Assembly: GCF_028368995.1 (NCBI RefSeq)
Contig: NZ_JAQNDL010000001.1
Coordinates: forward strand, 682,001 to 746,000
Reading direction: 5' to 3'
Length of the DNA stretch: 64,000 bases
Source of the DNA: Nannocystis bainbridge
GTDB taxonomy: Bacteria; Myxococcota_A; Polyangia; Nannocystales; Nannocystaceae
A program made the position numbers and the translations under genes. The notes under the pieces are model-generated. The model had not been told where the DNA came from, did no database searches, and saw only the letters and a program-made list of their open reading frames with translations. Position 1 is the stretch's first letter. The number at the start of each line of letters is the position of its first letter. This document shows positions 44,785 through 52,313 of this stretch, piece by piece.

Positions 44785-46988
44785 GACTCCTCCCTCTCAT
44801 AAAGCCGGCGGTACGCGCCGCCGTGGCTCATCAACTGGCGGTGCGTCCCCGACTCGACGATCCGTCCGCCGTCCATCACAAGGATCAGGTCCGCGTCGAC
44901 CACCGTCGACAGCCGATGCGCGATCACCACGCGGGTGCAGCGCAGCGACGCCAGCGAGCGCTGAATCGCCGCCTCGGTCACCGTATCGAGGTTGCTGGTC
45001 GCCTCGTCGAGCAGCAGCATCGCCGGCGCGCCGACCAGCGCGCGCGCCAGCACCAGTCGCTGGCGCTGGCCGCCCGACAGCGACGCCCCGCGGTCGGCCA
45101 GGATCGTGTCGTAGCCCATCGGCAGGGCCGCGATCTCGTCGTGGATCGCCGCCCGCCTGGCCGCGTCGATCACCTCGTCGAGGCTGATCTCGGGCCGCCC
45201 GAGCGCGATGTTCTCGCGCACCGACACCCCGAACAGGTCGCCGCGCTGCGTCACCACCCCGAGCTGCTCGCGGACGCTGCGCAGATCGAGCCCGGCGATG
45301 TCGAGGCCGTCGTAGAGCACCCGCCCGCCCTGCGGCGCATAAAGGCCGACCAGCAGCTTGGCCAGGGTCGACTTGCCTGCTCCCGACGCGCCGACCACCG
45401 CCACGAACTGGCCCGGCTCGACCCGCACCGACACCTCGCGGACCGCCGGCGGCACCGACTCCGAGTAGCGGAACGTCACCGCCTCGGCCTGGATCCGCCC
45501 CGACAGCCGCGGCGCCCGCTGGACCCGCGACGCGTCCTGCTCGGGCTCGGTCTGCATCACGTCTTCGATGCGCTCGAGGTAGCTGCCCAGCACCTGGAAC
45601 TTGACCGCGACGCCGACCAGCGTGGTCATCGGCCGCAAGAACCCCGAGCCCAGCGCCGACAGCCCGAGCATCGCCCCGAGCCCGAGCTCTCCGTCCAGCA
45701 CCAGCTTGGTGCCCACGCCCAGGATCACCAGCGGCGCCGCCATCGCGAACGCGTCGAGCAGCGAGCCGATGGTCGCGTCGAGGCGACCGCGCCGCAGCGA
45801 CACGTTGAGCGAGTCGACGAACAGGTTGGACCAGCGATCGACCGCCCGGTACTCGGCGCCCATGCTCTTGAGCGTCTCGATGCCGGTGAGCATCTCGACC
45901 TCGTAGCTCGAGGTCCGCGCCTGCACCGCCAGGCCCTCGGTCATCAGGTCGCGCTGGACCCGGCGCGTCGCAGCGTACAGCGCCAGCTGCAGCGACGCGA
46001 GCACCAGCACCACCGCGCCCATCAGCGGGCTGACCCAGAAGATCAGCACCAGGTACACGCTGACCAGCGTGCCGTCGAGCAGGGCCGACATGGCCCCCGA
46101 CGTGAGGATCTCGCGGACGGTGGCGTTGCTGCCGAGCCGCATCAACAGGTCGCCGGCCGACCGCTTGTGAAAGAACGAGTACGGCAGGTCGATCAGGTGA
46201 TCGAGGAAGCCGATCGTCATGTCAGCGTCGAGCAGCGTGCGCAGCTGCACCAGCAGGTTGGCGCGCACCAGCGAGCTGACGAAGGTGAAGAGCACCATCA
46301 TCGCCAGCCCGGCGACCAGCACCCCGAGCAGGTCTGTGTCGTGGCGCGGGAGGATGCGGTCGACCAGCAGCGTGGTCATCAGCGGCAGCGCCAGCGCCAG
46401 CAGCTGCACCAGCACCGACATCAGCAGCGCGCGGCTCCACAGCGCGGGGTAGGCCAGGATCCGGCCGAAGTAACGGCGCACCAGCGGCTGCTGGCGACCG
46501 CCGGCCGCGAACGCCTCGCCGGGCTCGAGCAGCAGCGCCACCCCGGTGAACGCCTGCTCGAACTCGGCCCGCGACACCCGACGCCGCCCGTGCGCCGGAT
46601 CGAGGATCACCGGACCGCGGCGATCGACCCGTTCGAACACCACGAAGTGGTTGAACTCCCAGTGGAGGATCGCGCCGGCCTGCAGCATCTCGAGCTCGTC
46701 GAGGTCGTCGATGCGCACGCCGCGGCCGCGCAGCCCGTAGCCGCGAGCGGCCCGCAGGATGCCGAGCGCGCTGACGCCGTTGTGGTCGACCCCCATCGCG
46801 TCGCGCAGCTCGTCGAGCGGGTGGGCCCGGCCGTGATAACGCAGCACCATGCTCAGGCAGGCCGCGCCGCAGTCGGTCGCGGTCATCTGCTGCACGTGCT
46901 CGAGCCGACGCGGCTGCCCGATCGCCCCCAGACGCTGCAGGGCAGGGAAGCGCCGCGACAGCGCACGATCTCGTTCGGTAGTTGGCAT
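44781..46988 (-). CDS. C39-peptidase ABC exporter for RiPP maturation (PCAT)
   Basis: The 735-residue protein has an N-terminal C39 peptidase with an intact catalytic set: Q34, C40 (QMTATDCGAAC), H114 (HFVVFE) and D130 (DPAHG). Six transmembrane helices follow, then an ABC ATPase with GASGAGKST, LSGGQRQRL, LLLDEATS and a switch His (VVIAHRLS). Such exporters cleave leader peptides after Gly-Gly and secrete the core. Three Gly-Gly precursors lie in the same operon, so the match is strong. It starts 6 nt after the HlyD gene and overlaps the next adaptor. Confidence 0.95.
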   Translation of the reverse strand: MPTTERDRALSRRFPALQRLGAIGQPRRLEHVQQMTATDCGAACLSMVLRYHGRAHPLDELRDAMGVDHNGVSALGILRAARGYGLRGRGVRIDDLDELEMLQAGAILHWEFNHFVVFERVDRRGPVILDPAHGRRRVSRAEFEQAFTGVALLLEPGEAFAAGGRQQPLVRRYFGRILAYPALWSRALLMSVLVQLLALALPLMTTLLVDRILPRHDTDLLGVLVAGLAMMVLFTFVSSLVRANLLVQLRTLLDADMTIGFLDHLIDLPYSFFHKRSAGDLLMRLGSNATVREILTSGAMSALLDGTLVSVYLVLIFWVSPLMGAVVLVLASLQLALYAATRRVQRDLMTEGLAVQARTSSYEVEMLTGIETLKSMGAEYRAVDRWSNLFVDSLNVSLRRGRLDATIGSLLDAFAMAAPLVILGVGTKLVLDGELGLGAMLGLSALGSGFLRPMTTLVGVAVKFQVLGSYLERIEDVMQTEPEQDASRVQRAPRLSGRIQAEAVTFRYSESVPPAVREVSVRVEPGQFVAVVGASGAGKSTLAKLLVGLYAPQGGRVLYDGLDIAGLDLRSVREQLGVVTQRGDLFGVSVRENIALGRPEISLDEVIDAARRAAIHDEIAALPMGYDTILADRGASLSGGQRQRLVLARALVGAPAMLLLDEATSNLDTVTEAAIQRSLASLRCTRVVIAHRLSTVVDADLILVMDGGRIVESGTHRQLMSHGGAYRRLYEREES

Positions 46989-46994
46989 GACGAC

Positions 46995-47960
46995 CTACAG
47001 GCGTTTGAGCGCCGGGATGAGGGCCTCGAGCACGGTCTCGGAGCGCAGGCGGGCCTCGAGCACGCCCTGCATGCCGTCGTAGACCCGGTACTCGGTGTCG
47101 TCGGCGACGAAGGTGTCCGCCGGCAGCTCGGTCTCCACCACCACCACCGGGCCCGCCAGCGCGATCGCACCTTCACGATCGCGCCCGAGGTAGCGCATCG
47201 CCTCGGCGGGGCCGACCACCTCGTCGGCCACCACGCGCAGCGCCACCTCGTGCCGGCTGTCCGGGAACCCCTCGAGCTCGAGGAACAACCGGCTGTCCCC
47301 CGCGCGCAGCAGCGGCCGGTAGTGCCCGGGGAACAGCCCGAACACGACCGTGCGCGCCGTGTCCTGCTCGACCGCCACCACCGCGTCGCCCGGCGCCACC
47401 GGCTGCCCCGGCCGCACGCGCACGTCCGACACCCTGCCCGGCTGCGGCGCGACGATCTGCCGCTCGCGCACCCGCGCCTGCGCCAATTGCAGCTGCGCCT
47501 TCAGGATCGCCAGCCGCTCGCGCCTGGCGTCGTCGGCCGGCGCGCGCAGCAGCTCGACGAGTCGCTGGCGGTACTCCTGCTCCACGCGCGCCAGCTCGGC
47601 CCGCGGCGCGGCGTCGTCGAGCTGGACCAGCACCTGCCCGGTAGCGACGCGCTGACCAGTGCTCACCGCGATGTGCTGCACGGTGCCGGGCACGTCCGAG
47701 GTGACCGCCACGCGGCCCTCGCGGCGCACCACCGCGACGCCCTGCGCGTACTCGCCGATGCTCGCGCTGGTGGCGAACGCGACGCTCGCGACCAGCAGCG
47801 CCAGCGTCACGCCGACGGCCCAGCGCGTCCACGTCGCCACGATGTGCAGCGGGCGGCCCGGTCCCGCGCCGCGGCGGTGCGCCTGCACGGCCGCCTCGCG
47901 GAAGATGGCCCGCCGCGCCCCCGGCGAAGCGCTGCTCGGCTCGTCGAACGACTCGGTCAT
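46995..47960 (-). CDS. HlyD-type membrane fusion protein (RiPP operon)
   Basis: The 321-residue protein has a short cytoplasmic start, one transmembrane helix (WAVGVTLALLVASVAFATSA) and a periplasmic part. That part has a lipoyl half (VPGTVQHIAVSTGQRVATGQVLVQLD), a coiled coil, a second half (VAPQPGRVSDVRVRPGQPVAPGDAVVAV) and a barrel. It is the usual partner of a C39-type ABC exporter, joining it to an outer-membrane channel. It overlaps the esterase-like gene by 4 nt. No TolC-like gene is in the window, so a shared channel is likely. Confidence 0.9.
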   Translation of the reverse strand: MTESFDEPSSASPGARRAIFREAAVQAHRRGAGPGRPLHIVATWTRWAVGVTLALLVASVAFATSASIGEYAQGVAVVRREGRVAVTSDVPGTVQHIAVSTGQRVATGQVLVQLDDAAPRAELARVEQEYRQRLVELLRAPADDARRERLAILKAQLQLAQARVRERQIVAPQPGRVSDVRVRPGQPVAPGDAVVAVEQDTARTVVFGLFPGHYRPLLRAGDSRLFLELEGFPDSRHEVALRVVADEVVGPAEAMRYLGRDREGAIALAGPVVVVETELPADTFVADDTEYRVYDGMQGVLEARLRSETVLEALIPALKRL

Positions 47961-49153
47961 CGCACCCCCCGTTCCCCGATCACGTCGTGACGCGCCGGCT
48001 CCTCGCGGCGCACCACGACCAGCCCGTCGAGGACCTCGTGCCAGGCTGCGCGCTGAAATTCATGGTTGATGGGGCGAGCCTCGACGGAGCCCAGCGCCCG
48101 CAGCTCCGCCGCGTCGAGGTAGCGCAGCGCCTGCTCGGGCCCCAGCGCCCGGCCCTCGAGCGACGCGGGCGGCGCGACCGAGAGCTCCCGACCCGCGCGC
48201 CCGCGCGGCTGGGTGGCCCCCGACCAGGCGGAGAAGCCGATCGCCGCGGCCCGCTCGCCGTACTGCGCGTGCACGTACTGCCCGAGCGGCGAGAACCCGC
48301 GATAGGCCGCGATCGCCTCGAGATCCTTGGCCGCGTGCACGGTCGCGCACCACACGATCGTCTTGCCCGCGTCGCCCTGCCGCCGCCGATGCCACACGAA
48401 GTTGGCGAACATCGACCGGTCGCGTTCATTAAAACCATCGCGCCGATCGACGACAAAATCTCGCGCGACCCACCGCGCCAGGTTGCTCGCCATGACCAGG
48501 TCCTCGGCCGCTTTCGGCGACGGCGCCGCGCCGGCGATCGCCGCCTGGATGTCCGCGAGACATTTCACGAGCGCCGCCTGCGTCTCCGGCGAATGCGGGT
48601 GGTCCTCGTCGTAGGTCCACAGGTGATGCCGCGCGATCTGGGCCTCGCACGCGTCCTTGCGCCCCGGCGGCAGCCAGGCCGCCAGCACCGCCGGCAGCTC
48701 TCGCTGCGCATAATAAGCCGTGGAGTGGAGCTGGTCGTCGAGCCCGCGCAGCTTCAACCGGCCCGCCGCCGCCGCCGCGTGCATGAACCCGATCCACGGC
48801 TGCGTCTCGCGGGCCTCCGACCACACCGCGCCGATGGCGTTCGCCACGTCGCGCGCCGTCGCAGTGCCCGCGGCGTACTTGTGCTCGAGCGCGAGCATCT
48901 CGTAGATGTCGCTCTCGATGAACAGCGCCTCGAACCCGCACGAATCGACCAGCGCGCGCACCAGCGCGGTCTTGATCGCCCAGGTGCGACCGTCCCCGTG
49001 CTCGCTCTCGCCGAGCAGCACGACCTGCTTGTCGCAGACATCGGCGACCAGGCGCTCGAGCTCGCGCTGCTCCGCGCTCGCGCTCGCCGGCGCCGAGGCG
49101 GGCCCCGGCGCGCACGCGGCGAGGGCCAGAAACACGATCGTGGGCCGCTTCAT
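47957..49153 (-). CDS. Erythromycin-esterase-family lipoprotein (RiPP operon)
   Basis: The 398-residue protein has a signal peptide with lipobox (LAAC, C14), so it is exported and anchored. Family motifs are GESEHG (48-53, with H52), FIESDIYEM (E80) and ATVHAAKD (H273), which align with the active-site His/Glu/His of Ere enzymes; GLDDQL is also typical. Ere-type enzymes open macrolactone esters. Its place in a peptide operon with an ester-forming ATP-grasp ligase suggests it hydrolyses or edits ester rings outside the cytoplasm, perhaps as self-protection. That role is inference. It overlaps the HlyD gene (ATGA). Confidence 0.82.
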   Translation of the reverse strand: MKRPTIVFLALAACAPGPASAPASASAEQRELERLVADVCDKQVVLLGESEHGDGRTWAIKTALVRALVDSCGFEALFIESDIYEMLALEHKYAAGTATARDVANAIGAVWSEARETQPWIGFMHAAAAAGRLKLRGLDDQLHSTAYYAQRELPAVLAAWLPPGRKDACEAQIARHHLWTYDEDHPHSPETQAALVKCLADIQAAIAGAAPSPKAAEDLVMASNLARWVARDFVVDRRDGFNERDRSMFANFVWHRRRQGDAGKTIVWCATVHAAKDLEAIAAYRGFSPLGQYVHAQYGERAAAIGFSAWSGATQPRGRAGRELSVAPPASLEGRALGPEQALRYLDAAELRALGSVEARPINHEFQRAAWHEVLDGLVVVRREEPARHDVIGERGVR

Positions 49154-49170
49154 GGTCGTCGCCTCGACCT

Positions 49171-50316
49171 TCAGCCCCGCACGATCGGCAGGTGCACGCG
49201 CGCCTGGTAGTGCGCCAGCGCGGCCGCGGCGCCCGCCCGAGTCTGCCAGTCGGCCCACGTATCGGTGTACGGATCGTAACCGCACTTGAGCGGCTTGCTG
49301 TCCTCGACCGCCGGGTCGGCCAGCAGCGCCCGGCAGCCGGTGCACGCATAACGGTACGGACAATCGCGGCAGACCTCGATCTCGTCGTTGCGGGCGGCCC
49401 AGACCCGGCGAAACGCCTCGTCCGCGACCACCTGCGCCAGCGAGACCGCCCGGTGGTCGCCGAACGACCCGCGCATGGCCGGGCAGTTGCGGACCTCGCC
49501 GCGCTCGTCGATCGCCAGCTTGCGATTCAGGCAGCCGCTGAATTGCCGCAGCTCGTTGAAGGTCGGCGTGGTCGGCGGCAGCAGCTGCCGCTTGCCGATC
49601 TGCCCGCAGTCCAGCGCCGACTCGAGCGGCTTGACGGTCATCGAGATCTCGAGCGTCAACAGCGTCGCGGCGTCCCCACGCGCCCCGTAGTCGACCGCGA
49701 GCCGCCGCTCCTGCGGCGCCGAATGGACCGTGAGCCCGGTGATGAGGCGATGGGCGCCGACCACCGCCACGTAGTCGTCGTCGCTGCGCCCGGGCTCGTG
49801 GGCGAGGATCGCCTCCAGCGTCTGGATCGACGAGCCCCGGCACAGGCGCGCCAGCTCGTCGAGCTCGGCCAGGCCGAACACCCCGGCGTAGCCCCGCACC
49901 TGGAGGTGCTGGCAGCCGAGGCCGCTCAGCTCGGCGACGATCTTGCGATAGTCGTGGTGCTGCCCGCGGACGTCGACGATGGCGTTGTGGATCGCGCAAG
50001 GCGCGTCCCAGGCCCTGGAGATCTCCGGAAACGCCGCCGCGTCGGCGACGACCGCCACGTATTCGTTCGCCAGCAAGAAATCCAGGAACGCCACGAAATC
50101 GTCGTGCTCCTCGGGCGACAGCGCGTCCACGATCTCGCCCAGGCGGCGGGCCCGGAACAGCGCGAAGAACGGGAAATAGGCCGACGGGAACGTCGAGATG
50201 TGCTTGCGGGTGAGGTCGTAGATCGCCGACGCGGCGGCCCCCTCGACCGGCACGCAGTCGGAGAAGAGGAACACGTACTCGTCGCGTCGGTCGCGTAACA
50301 ATTGAGTGGAGTCCAT
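49171..50316 (-). CDS. gwsS: SPASM-domain peptide maturase, grasp-with-spasm type
   Basis: The 381-residue protein has a C-terminal SPASM region with cysteines at 237, 262, 278, 316, 319, 325, 328 and 345. These include CRDCPYRYACTGC, which is CxxCx5CxxC and typical of auxiliary Fe-S cluster binding. The N-terminal part, where a radical-SAM enzyme would carry CxxxCxxC, has only single scattered cysteines (21, 107, 135). As I recall, grasp-with-spasm SPASM proteins share this lack. It therefore probably binds substrate or a cluster without radical chemistry. It sits between the ATP-grasp unit and the esterase gene. Confidence 0.82.
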   Translation of the reverse strand: MDSTQLLRDRRDEYVFLFSDCVPVEGAAASAIYDLTRKHISTFPSAYFPFFALFRARRLGEIVDALSPEEHDDFVAFLDFLLANEYVAVVADAAAFPEISRAWDAPCAIHNAIVDVRGQHHDYRKIVAELSGLGCQHLQVRGYAGVFGLAELDELARLCRGSSIQTLEAILAHEPGRSDDDYVAVVGAHRLITGLTVHSAPQERRLAVDYGARGDAATLLTLEISMTVKPLESALDCGQIGKRQLLPPTTPTFNELRQFSGCLNRKLAIDERGEVRNCPAMRGSFGDHRAVSLAQVVADEAFRRVWAARNDEIEVCRDCPYRYACTGCRALLADPAVEDSKPLKCGYDPYTDTWADWQTRAGAAAALAHYQARVHLPIVRG

Positions 50317-50319
50317 CGT

Positions 50320-50520
50320 TCAAAGCTCCGGTTTGGAGATCGGTTTGCCCGCGTGACGGGCGTACATCACCGAATGGCGGTACTTCGGCAGCTCGAGCGT
50401 CGCCCGCTGCGTCGCCTCGGCGTCGACGATCGCGGCGCTGATGACGATCCGCGCGTAGCCCAGCGGCAGGCTCGCCTTGAGAAGGGGGGTCAGGGTCATC
50501 TCTTCAAACTCTTTGCTCAC
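50320..50520 (-). CDS. Small protein of unknown role within the RiPP operon, 66 aa
   Basis: The frame overlaps the end of the ATP-grasp gene by 17 nt and ends 3 nt before the SPASM start, so it is a tightly packed cistron. A GTG start gives 66 residues; an inner ATG (50499) gives 59. The sequence (LTPLLKASLPLGYARIVISAAIVDAEATQRATLELPKYRHSVMYARHAGKPI) has no Gly-Gly site and no signal peptide. It is not a fourth precursor by these criteria. It may be a peptide-recognition or stability factor. Confidence 0.55.
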   Translation of the reverse strand: MSKEFEEMTLTPLLKASLPLGYARIVISAAIVDAEATQRATLELPKYRHSVMYARHAGKPISKPEL

Positions 50521-51499
50521 GCGCCACCAGCCTCTCTGCGATCATTCGCTCGATCGCCATGTTGCAGCGCTCCGACAGCGGGCCGAACTGCCCGACCGGG
50601 TTGACCTCGAGCAGGTAGTATTCGCCGTGCGCGTCGACGATCATGTCGAACGAGCCGGTGTTCAGATCGAGCGAGCGCGCCAGCAGGGACAGCTTGGCCT
50701 CGATCTCCGGCGGCAGGCGAAACGGGACCACCCGGTTCGGTCTTTCGCTGTTGTACTTGCGATAGTCGACGCGGGTCTGCGCGTCGCTCTGCGAGAAGAT
50801 GGCCGCCGCGCGAAACTGGTCGTCGAGGAAGAACACCCGCAGCTCGAAGGCCTTGTCGACGTACCGCTGGAACAGCGACGGCGCCATGCGCTCGCCCACG
50901 CCCTCGAGCACCCGCGGCTCGAGCGCCTCGGTGTACGTGAAGTACCCGGTCCTGCTCTCGGTCGTGTCGAACAGATAGAGGCCGTCGGACATCGCCTTGG
51001 TCACGTAGCCGCAGCCCGAAGCCACCAGGCTCTGCGCGTGGCTGCGCAGGTTCGACACGCTGTACGGCGGCGTGCGCAGGCCGACCTCGCGCGCGCGCCC
51101 CAGCACCACCAGCTTGTTGGGGGCCGAGCCGTTGGCGCTGCCCAGCACGGCGCTGCGCCGCCGCAGCAGGTCGTGAAAGTGGTCGCGCAGGGTGCGGTTC
51201 TCCAGGTCGAGCTTGTGTTGCAGGTGCCGCGCCAGCGCCGGGTGCTCGGGCGCCGCCACGCTCGGGAACAGGCCCTTGAACCAGAAGCCGCCCTTGCGCA
51301 GCCAGACGCTCGTCACGTCCTCGAGGCCGAACGCGTCCTCGTCGACCCGGACGGAGAAATCATCGTCCGAGATCGTCAGCTCGACGCTGTACTCCTCGTC
51401 CGCGTTGATCCGCACGACCTTCGCGTCGCTCAGGTGGTCGATCCATCGCATCACGTCGAGGGTCGAAGGATCCCCGGAATTGCTGAAGATCAAGATCAT
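50504..51499 (-). CDS. gwsG: ATP-grasp peptide maturase, grasp-with-spasm type
   Basis: The 331-residue protein begins MILIFSNSGDPSTLDVMRWI, very close to what I recall for the grasp-with-spasm ATP-grasp family, and GGAG precedes the ATG. ATP-binding motifs are present: YVTKAM (K168), SLFQRYVDKAFELRVFFL (about 208-225) and FDMIVDAHGEYYLLEVNPVGQFGPLS, with E298 and N300 as metal ligands. Relatives activate Asp or Glu side chains and join them to Ser, Thr or Lys, making omega-ester or amide rings. Three precursor genes lie just upstream. All key residues are present. Confidence 0.9.
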   Translation of the reverse strand: MILIFSNSGDPSTLDVMRWIDHLSDAKVVRINADEEYSVELTISDDDFSVRVDEDAFGLEDVTSVWLRKGGFWFKGLFPSVAAPEHPALARHLQHKLDLENRTLRDHFHDLLRRRSAVLGSANGSAPNKLVVLGRAREVGLRTPPYSVSNLRSHAQSLVASGCGYVTKAMSDGLYLFDTTESRTGYFTYTEALEPRVLEGVGERMAPSLFQRYVDKAFELRVFFLDDQFRAAAIFSQSDAQTRVDYRKYNSERPNRVVPFRLPPEIEAKLSLLARSLDLNTGSFDMIVDAHGEYYLLEVNPVGQFGPLSERCNMAIERMIAERLVAREQRV

Positions 51500-51545
51500 G
51501 GCAGGCTCCATCGCTCGTATCGCCCGCATCGGGCCGGAGAGGCGC

Positions 51546-51575
51546 GGCCTCCACCGGCACATGCCGGTAGAGGCC
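51546..51575 (-). terminator. Strong hairpin between precursors and enzyme genes
   Basis: GGCCTCCACCGGC and GCCGGTAGAGGCC pair at 12 of 13 positions around ACAT. It lies 16 nt after the third precursor stop and 46 nt before the ATP-grasp start. No T-tract follows. Such hairpins in peptide operons often stop most transcripts or stabilise the precursor mRNA, giving more peptide than enzyme. Confidence 0.6.
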
Positions 51576-51591
51576 ACGACCCTCGCGCGGG

Positions 51592-51753
51592 TCAGTCGTT
51601 GTCGTTGACGCCGTCGATGTGGCACTTCGACTTCGTGCCCGAGCTCTCCGGGGGCATCCCGCCGGTCACCTGGCACAGCTCGTCCGCGCCGAGCGTGTTG
51701 GCCGTGAACTTGGGCAGCTGCTTCTCTTCGTTCTTTCTAAGGTTCTTTTTCAT
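51592..51753 (-). CDS. RiPP precursor peptide 1 (53 aa, Gly-Gly leader)
   Basis: The leader (residues 1-32) is basic and Lys-rich at the start, then carries LPKF, TLGADELCQV and ends TGG, a double-glycine cut site for the C39 exporter. The predicted core (33-53) is MPPESSGTKSKCHIDGVNDND. With its paralogues it shares PE-[ST]-x-x-T-x-S-x-C-H-[IV]-D-G. Glu, Asp, Ser, Thr and Lys are potential link partners, and one Cys is conserved. Translation is set by GGGGAGAGATGG, which begins in the 3' arm of a small hairpin. Confidence 0.85.
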   Translation of the reverse strand: MKKNLRKNEEKQLPKFTANTLGADELCQVTGGMPPESSGTKSKCHIDGVNDND

Positions 51754-51770
51754 GACACGATTCCATCTCT

Positions 51771-51786
51771 CCCCGTTCGCACGGGG
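51771..51786 (-). promoter_or_regulatory. Leader hairpin before precursor 1
   Basis: CCCCGT and ACGGGG pair around a 4-nt loop, ending 17 nt before the start codon. The ribosome-binding sequence follows at once and shares bases with the stem. Matching hairpins stand before the other two precursors. Confidence 0.5.
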
Positions 51787-51860
51787 TTCTCTCCGCGCTC
51801 GCCCCGTACCATCGGGGGCGAGCCTCATGGTCCATTCTTGCGTGTTCGCTTCGCCGCGGC

Positions 51861-52043
51861 TCAGGCCACGCCGCCGCCGCCGTCGCCGTCGTCGATGCCG
51901 TCGATGTGGCAGATCGACCACGTGCTGCCGGACTCCGGCTCCCTCCCGCCGGTCACCCGGCACAGCTCGTCCGCGCCGAGCGTGCGGCCGCTGAACTTGG
52001 GGAGCTTGTTCTCGTGGTCTCGCTTCTTCATGGGCTTATTCAT
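51861..52043 (-). CDS. RiPP precursor peptide 2 (60 aa, Gly-Gly leader)
   Basis: The leader resembles that of precursor 3 (MNKPMKKRD start, LPKF, TLGADELCRV) and ends TGG at residues 31-33. The core has 27 residues, starts REPESGSTWSICHIDG and ends in an Asp/Gly-rich tail (DDGDGGGGVA). It keeps the shared PE, T-x-S-x-CH and DG positions but has Trp in place of Lys or His. It is the most divergent core, which suggests separate products rather than one peptide made from several genes. Confidence 0.85.
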   Translation of the reverse strand: MNKPMKKRDHENKLPKFSGRTLGADELCRVTGGREPESGSTWSICHIDGIDDGDGGGGVA

Positions 52044-52059
52044 GGTCTAGTTCCATTCC

Positions 52060-52077
52060 TTCCCGCAGGTGCGGGAA
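52060..52077 (-). promoter_or_regulatory. Leader hairpin before precursor 2
   Basis: TTCCCGC and GCGGGAA pair perfectly around a 4-nt loop, 16 nt before the start codon. The Shine-Dalgarno-like AAGGAATGG follows the stem. Compared with the other precursors, base pairs differ while pairing is kept. Confidence 0.5.
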
Positions 52078-52113
52078 AATCATCGTTCAAGACGGTACCG
52101 CTGCCAGTCACTG

Positions 52114-52281
52114 TCAGTTGCAGCCGTCACAAGTACCGTCGACGTGGCAGACGCTGTGCGTGTTGGCGGTCTCCGGCGGCATCCCGCCCTTGACCTGGCA
52201 CAGCTCGTCCGCGCCGAGGGTCTGGCCGTGGAACCTCGGCAGCTTCTTCTCGTCGTCGCGCTTCTTCATGGGCTTGTTCAT
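52114..52281 (-). CDS. RiPP precursor peptide 3 (55 aa, Gly-Gly leader), first gene of operon
   Basis: The start MNKPMKKRDD is chosen over an in-frame upstream codon because AAGGAATGGAA lies just before it and the same start is used by precursor 2. The leader carries LPRF, TLGADELCQV and ends KGG (31-33). The core of 22 residues is MPPETANTHSVCHVDG plus TCDGCN. It has three cysteines, two more than the others, so an extra disulfide or thioether is possible. It is the promoter-proximal gene. Confidence 0.85.
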   Translation of the reverse strand: MNKPMKKRDDEKKLPRFHGQTLGADELCQVKGGMPPETANTHSVCHVDGTCDGCN

Positions 52282-52298
52282 GTCTAGTTCCATTCCTT

Positions 52299-52313
52299 CC
52301 CGTTTCGCACGGG
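52299..52313 (-). promoter_or_regulatory. Leader hairpin before precursor 3
   Basis: CCCGT and ACGGG pair around a 5-nt loop, 17 nt before the start codon. The following sequence, AAGGAATGGAACTAGAC, is nearly identical to that before precursor 2. Confidence 0.5.

Noticed and set aside
44781..46988. General multidrug ABC exporter
   Set aside because: The intact C39 peptidase and Gly-Gly precursors in the operon point to peptide export.
44823..47990. A plus-strand frame of over 1000 codons opposite the C39 exporter and HlyD genes
   Set aside because: It is Arg/His/Gln-rich without domains and mirrors two genes with full motifs, so it is a GC-bias shadow.
47957..49153. Macrolide resistance gene
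   Set aside because: The family matches, but position inside a peptide operon and the lipoprotein signal favour a role with the peptide product.
50320..50520. Fourth precursor peptide
   Set aside because: It lacks the shared leader, the Gly-Gly site and the C-H-[IV]-D-G core.
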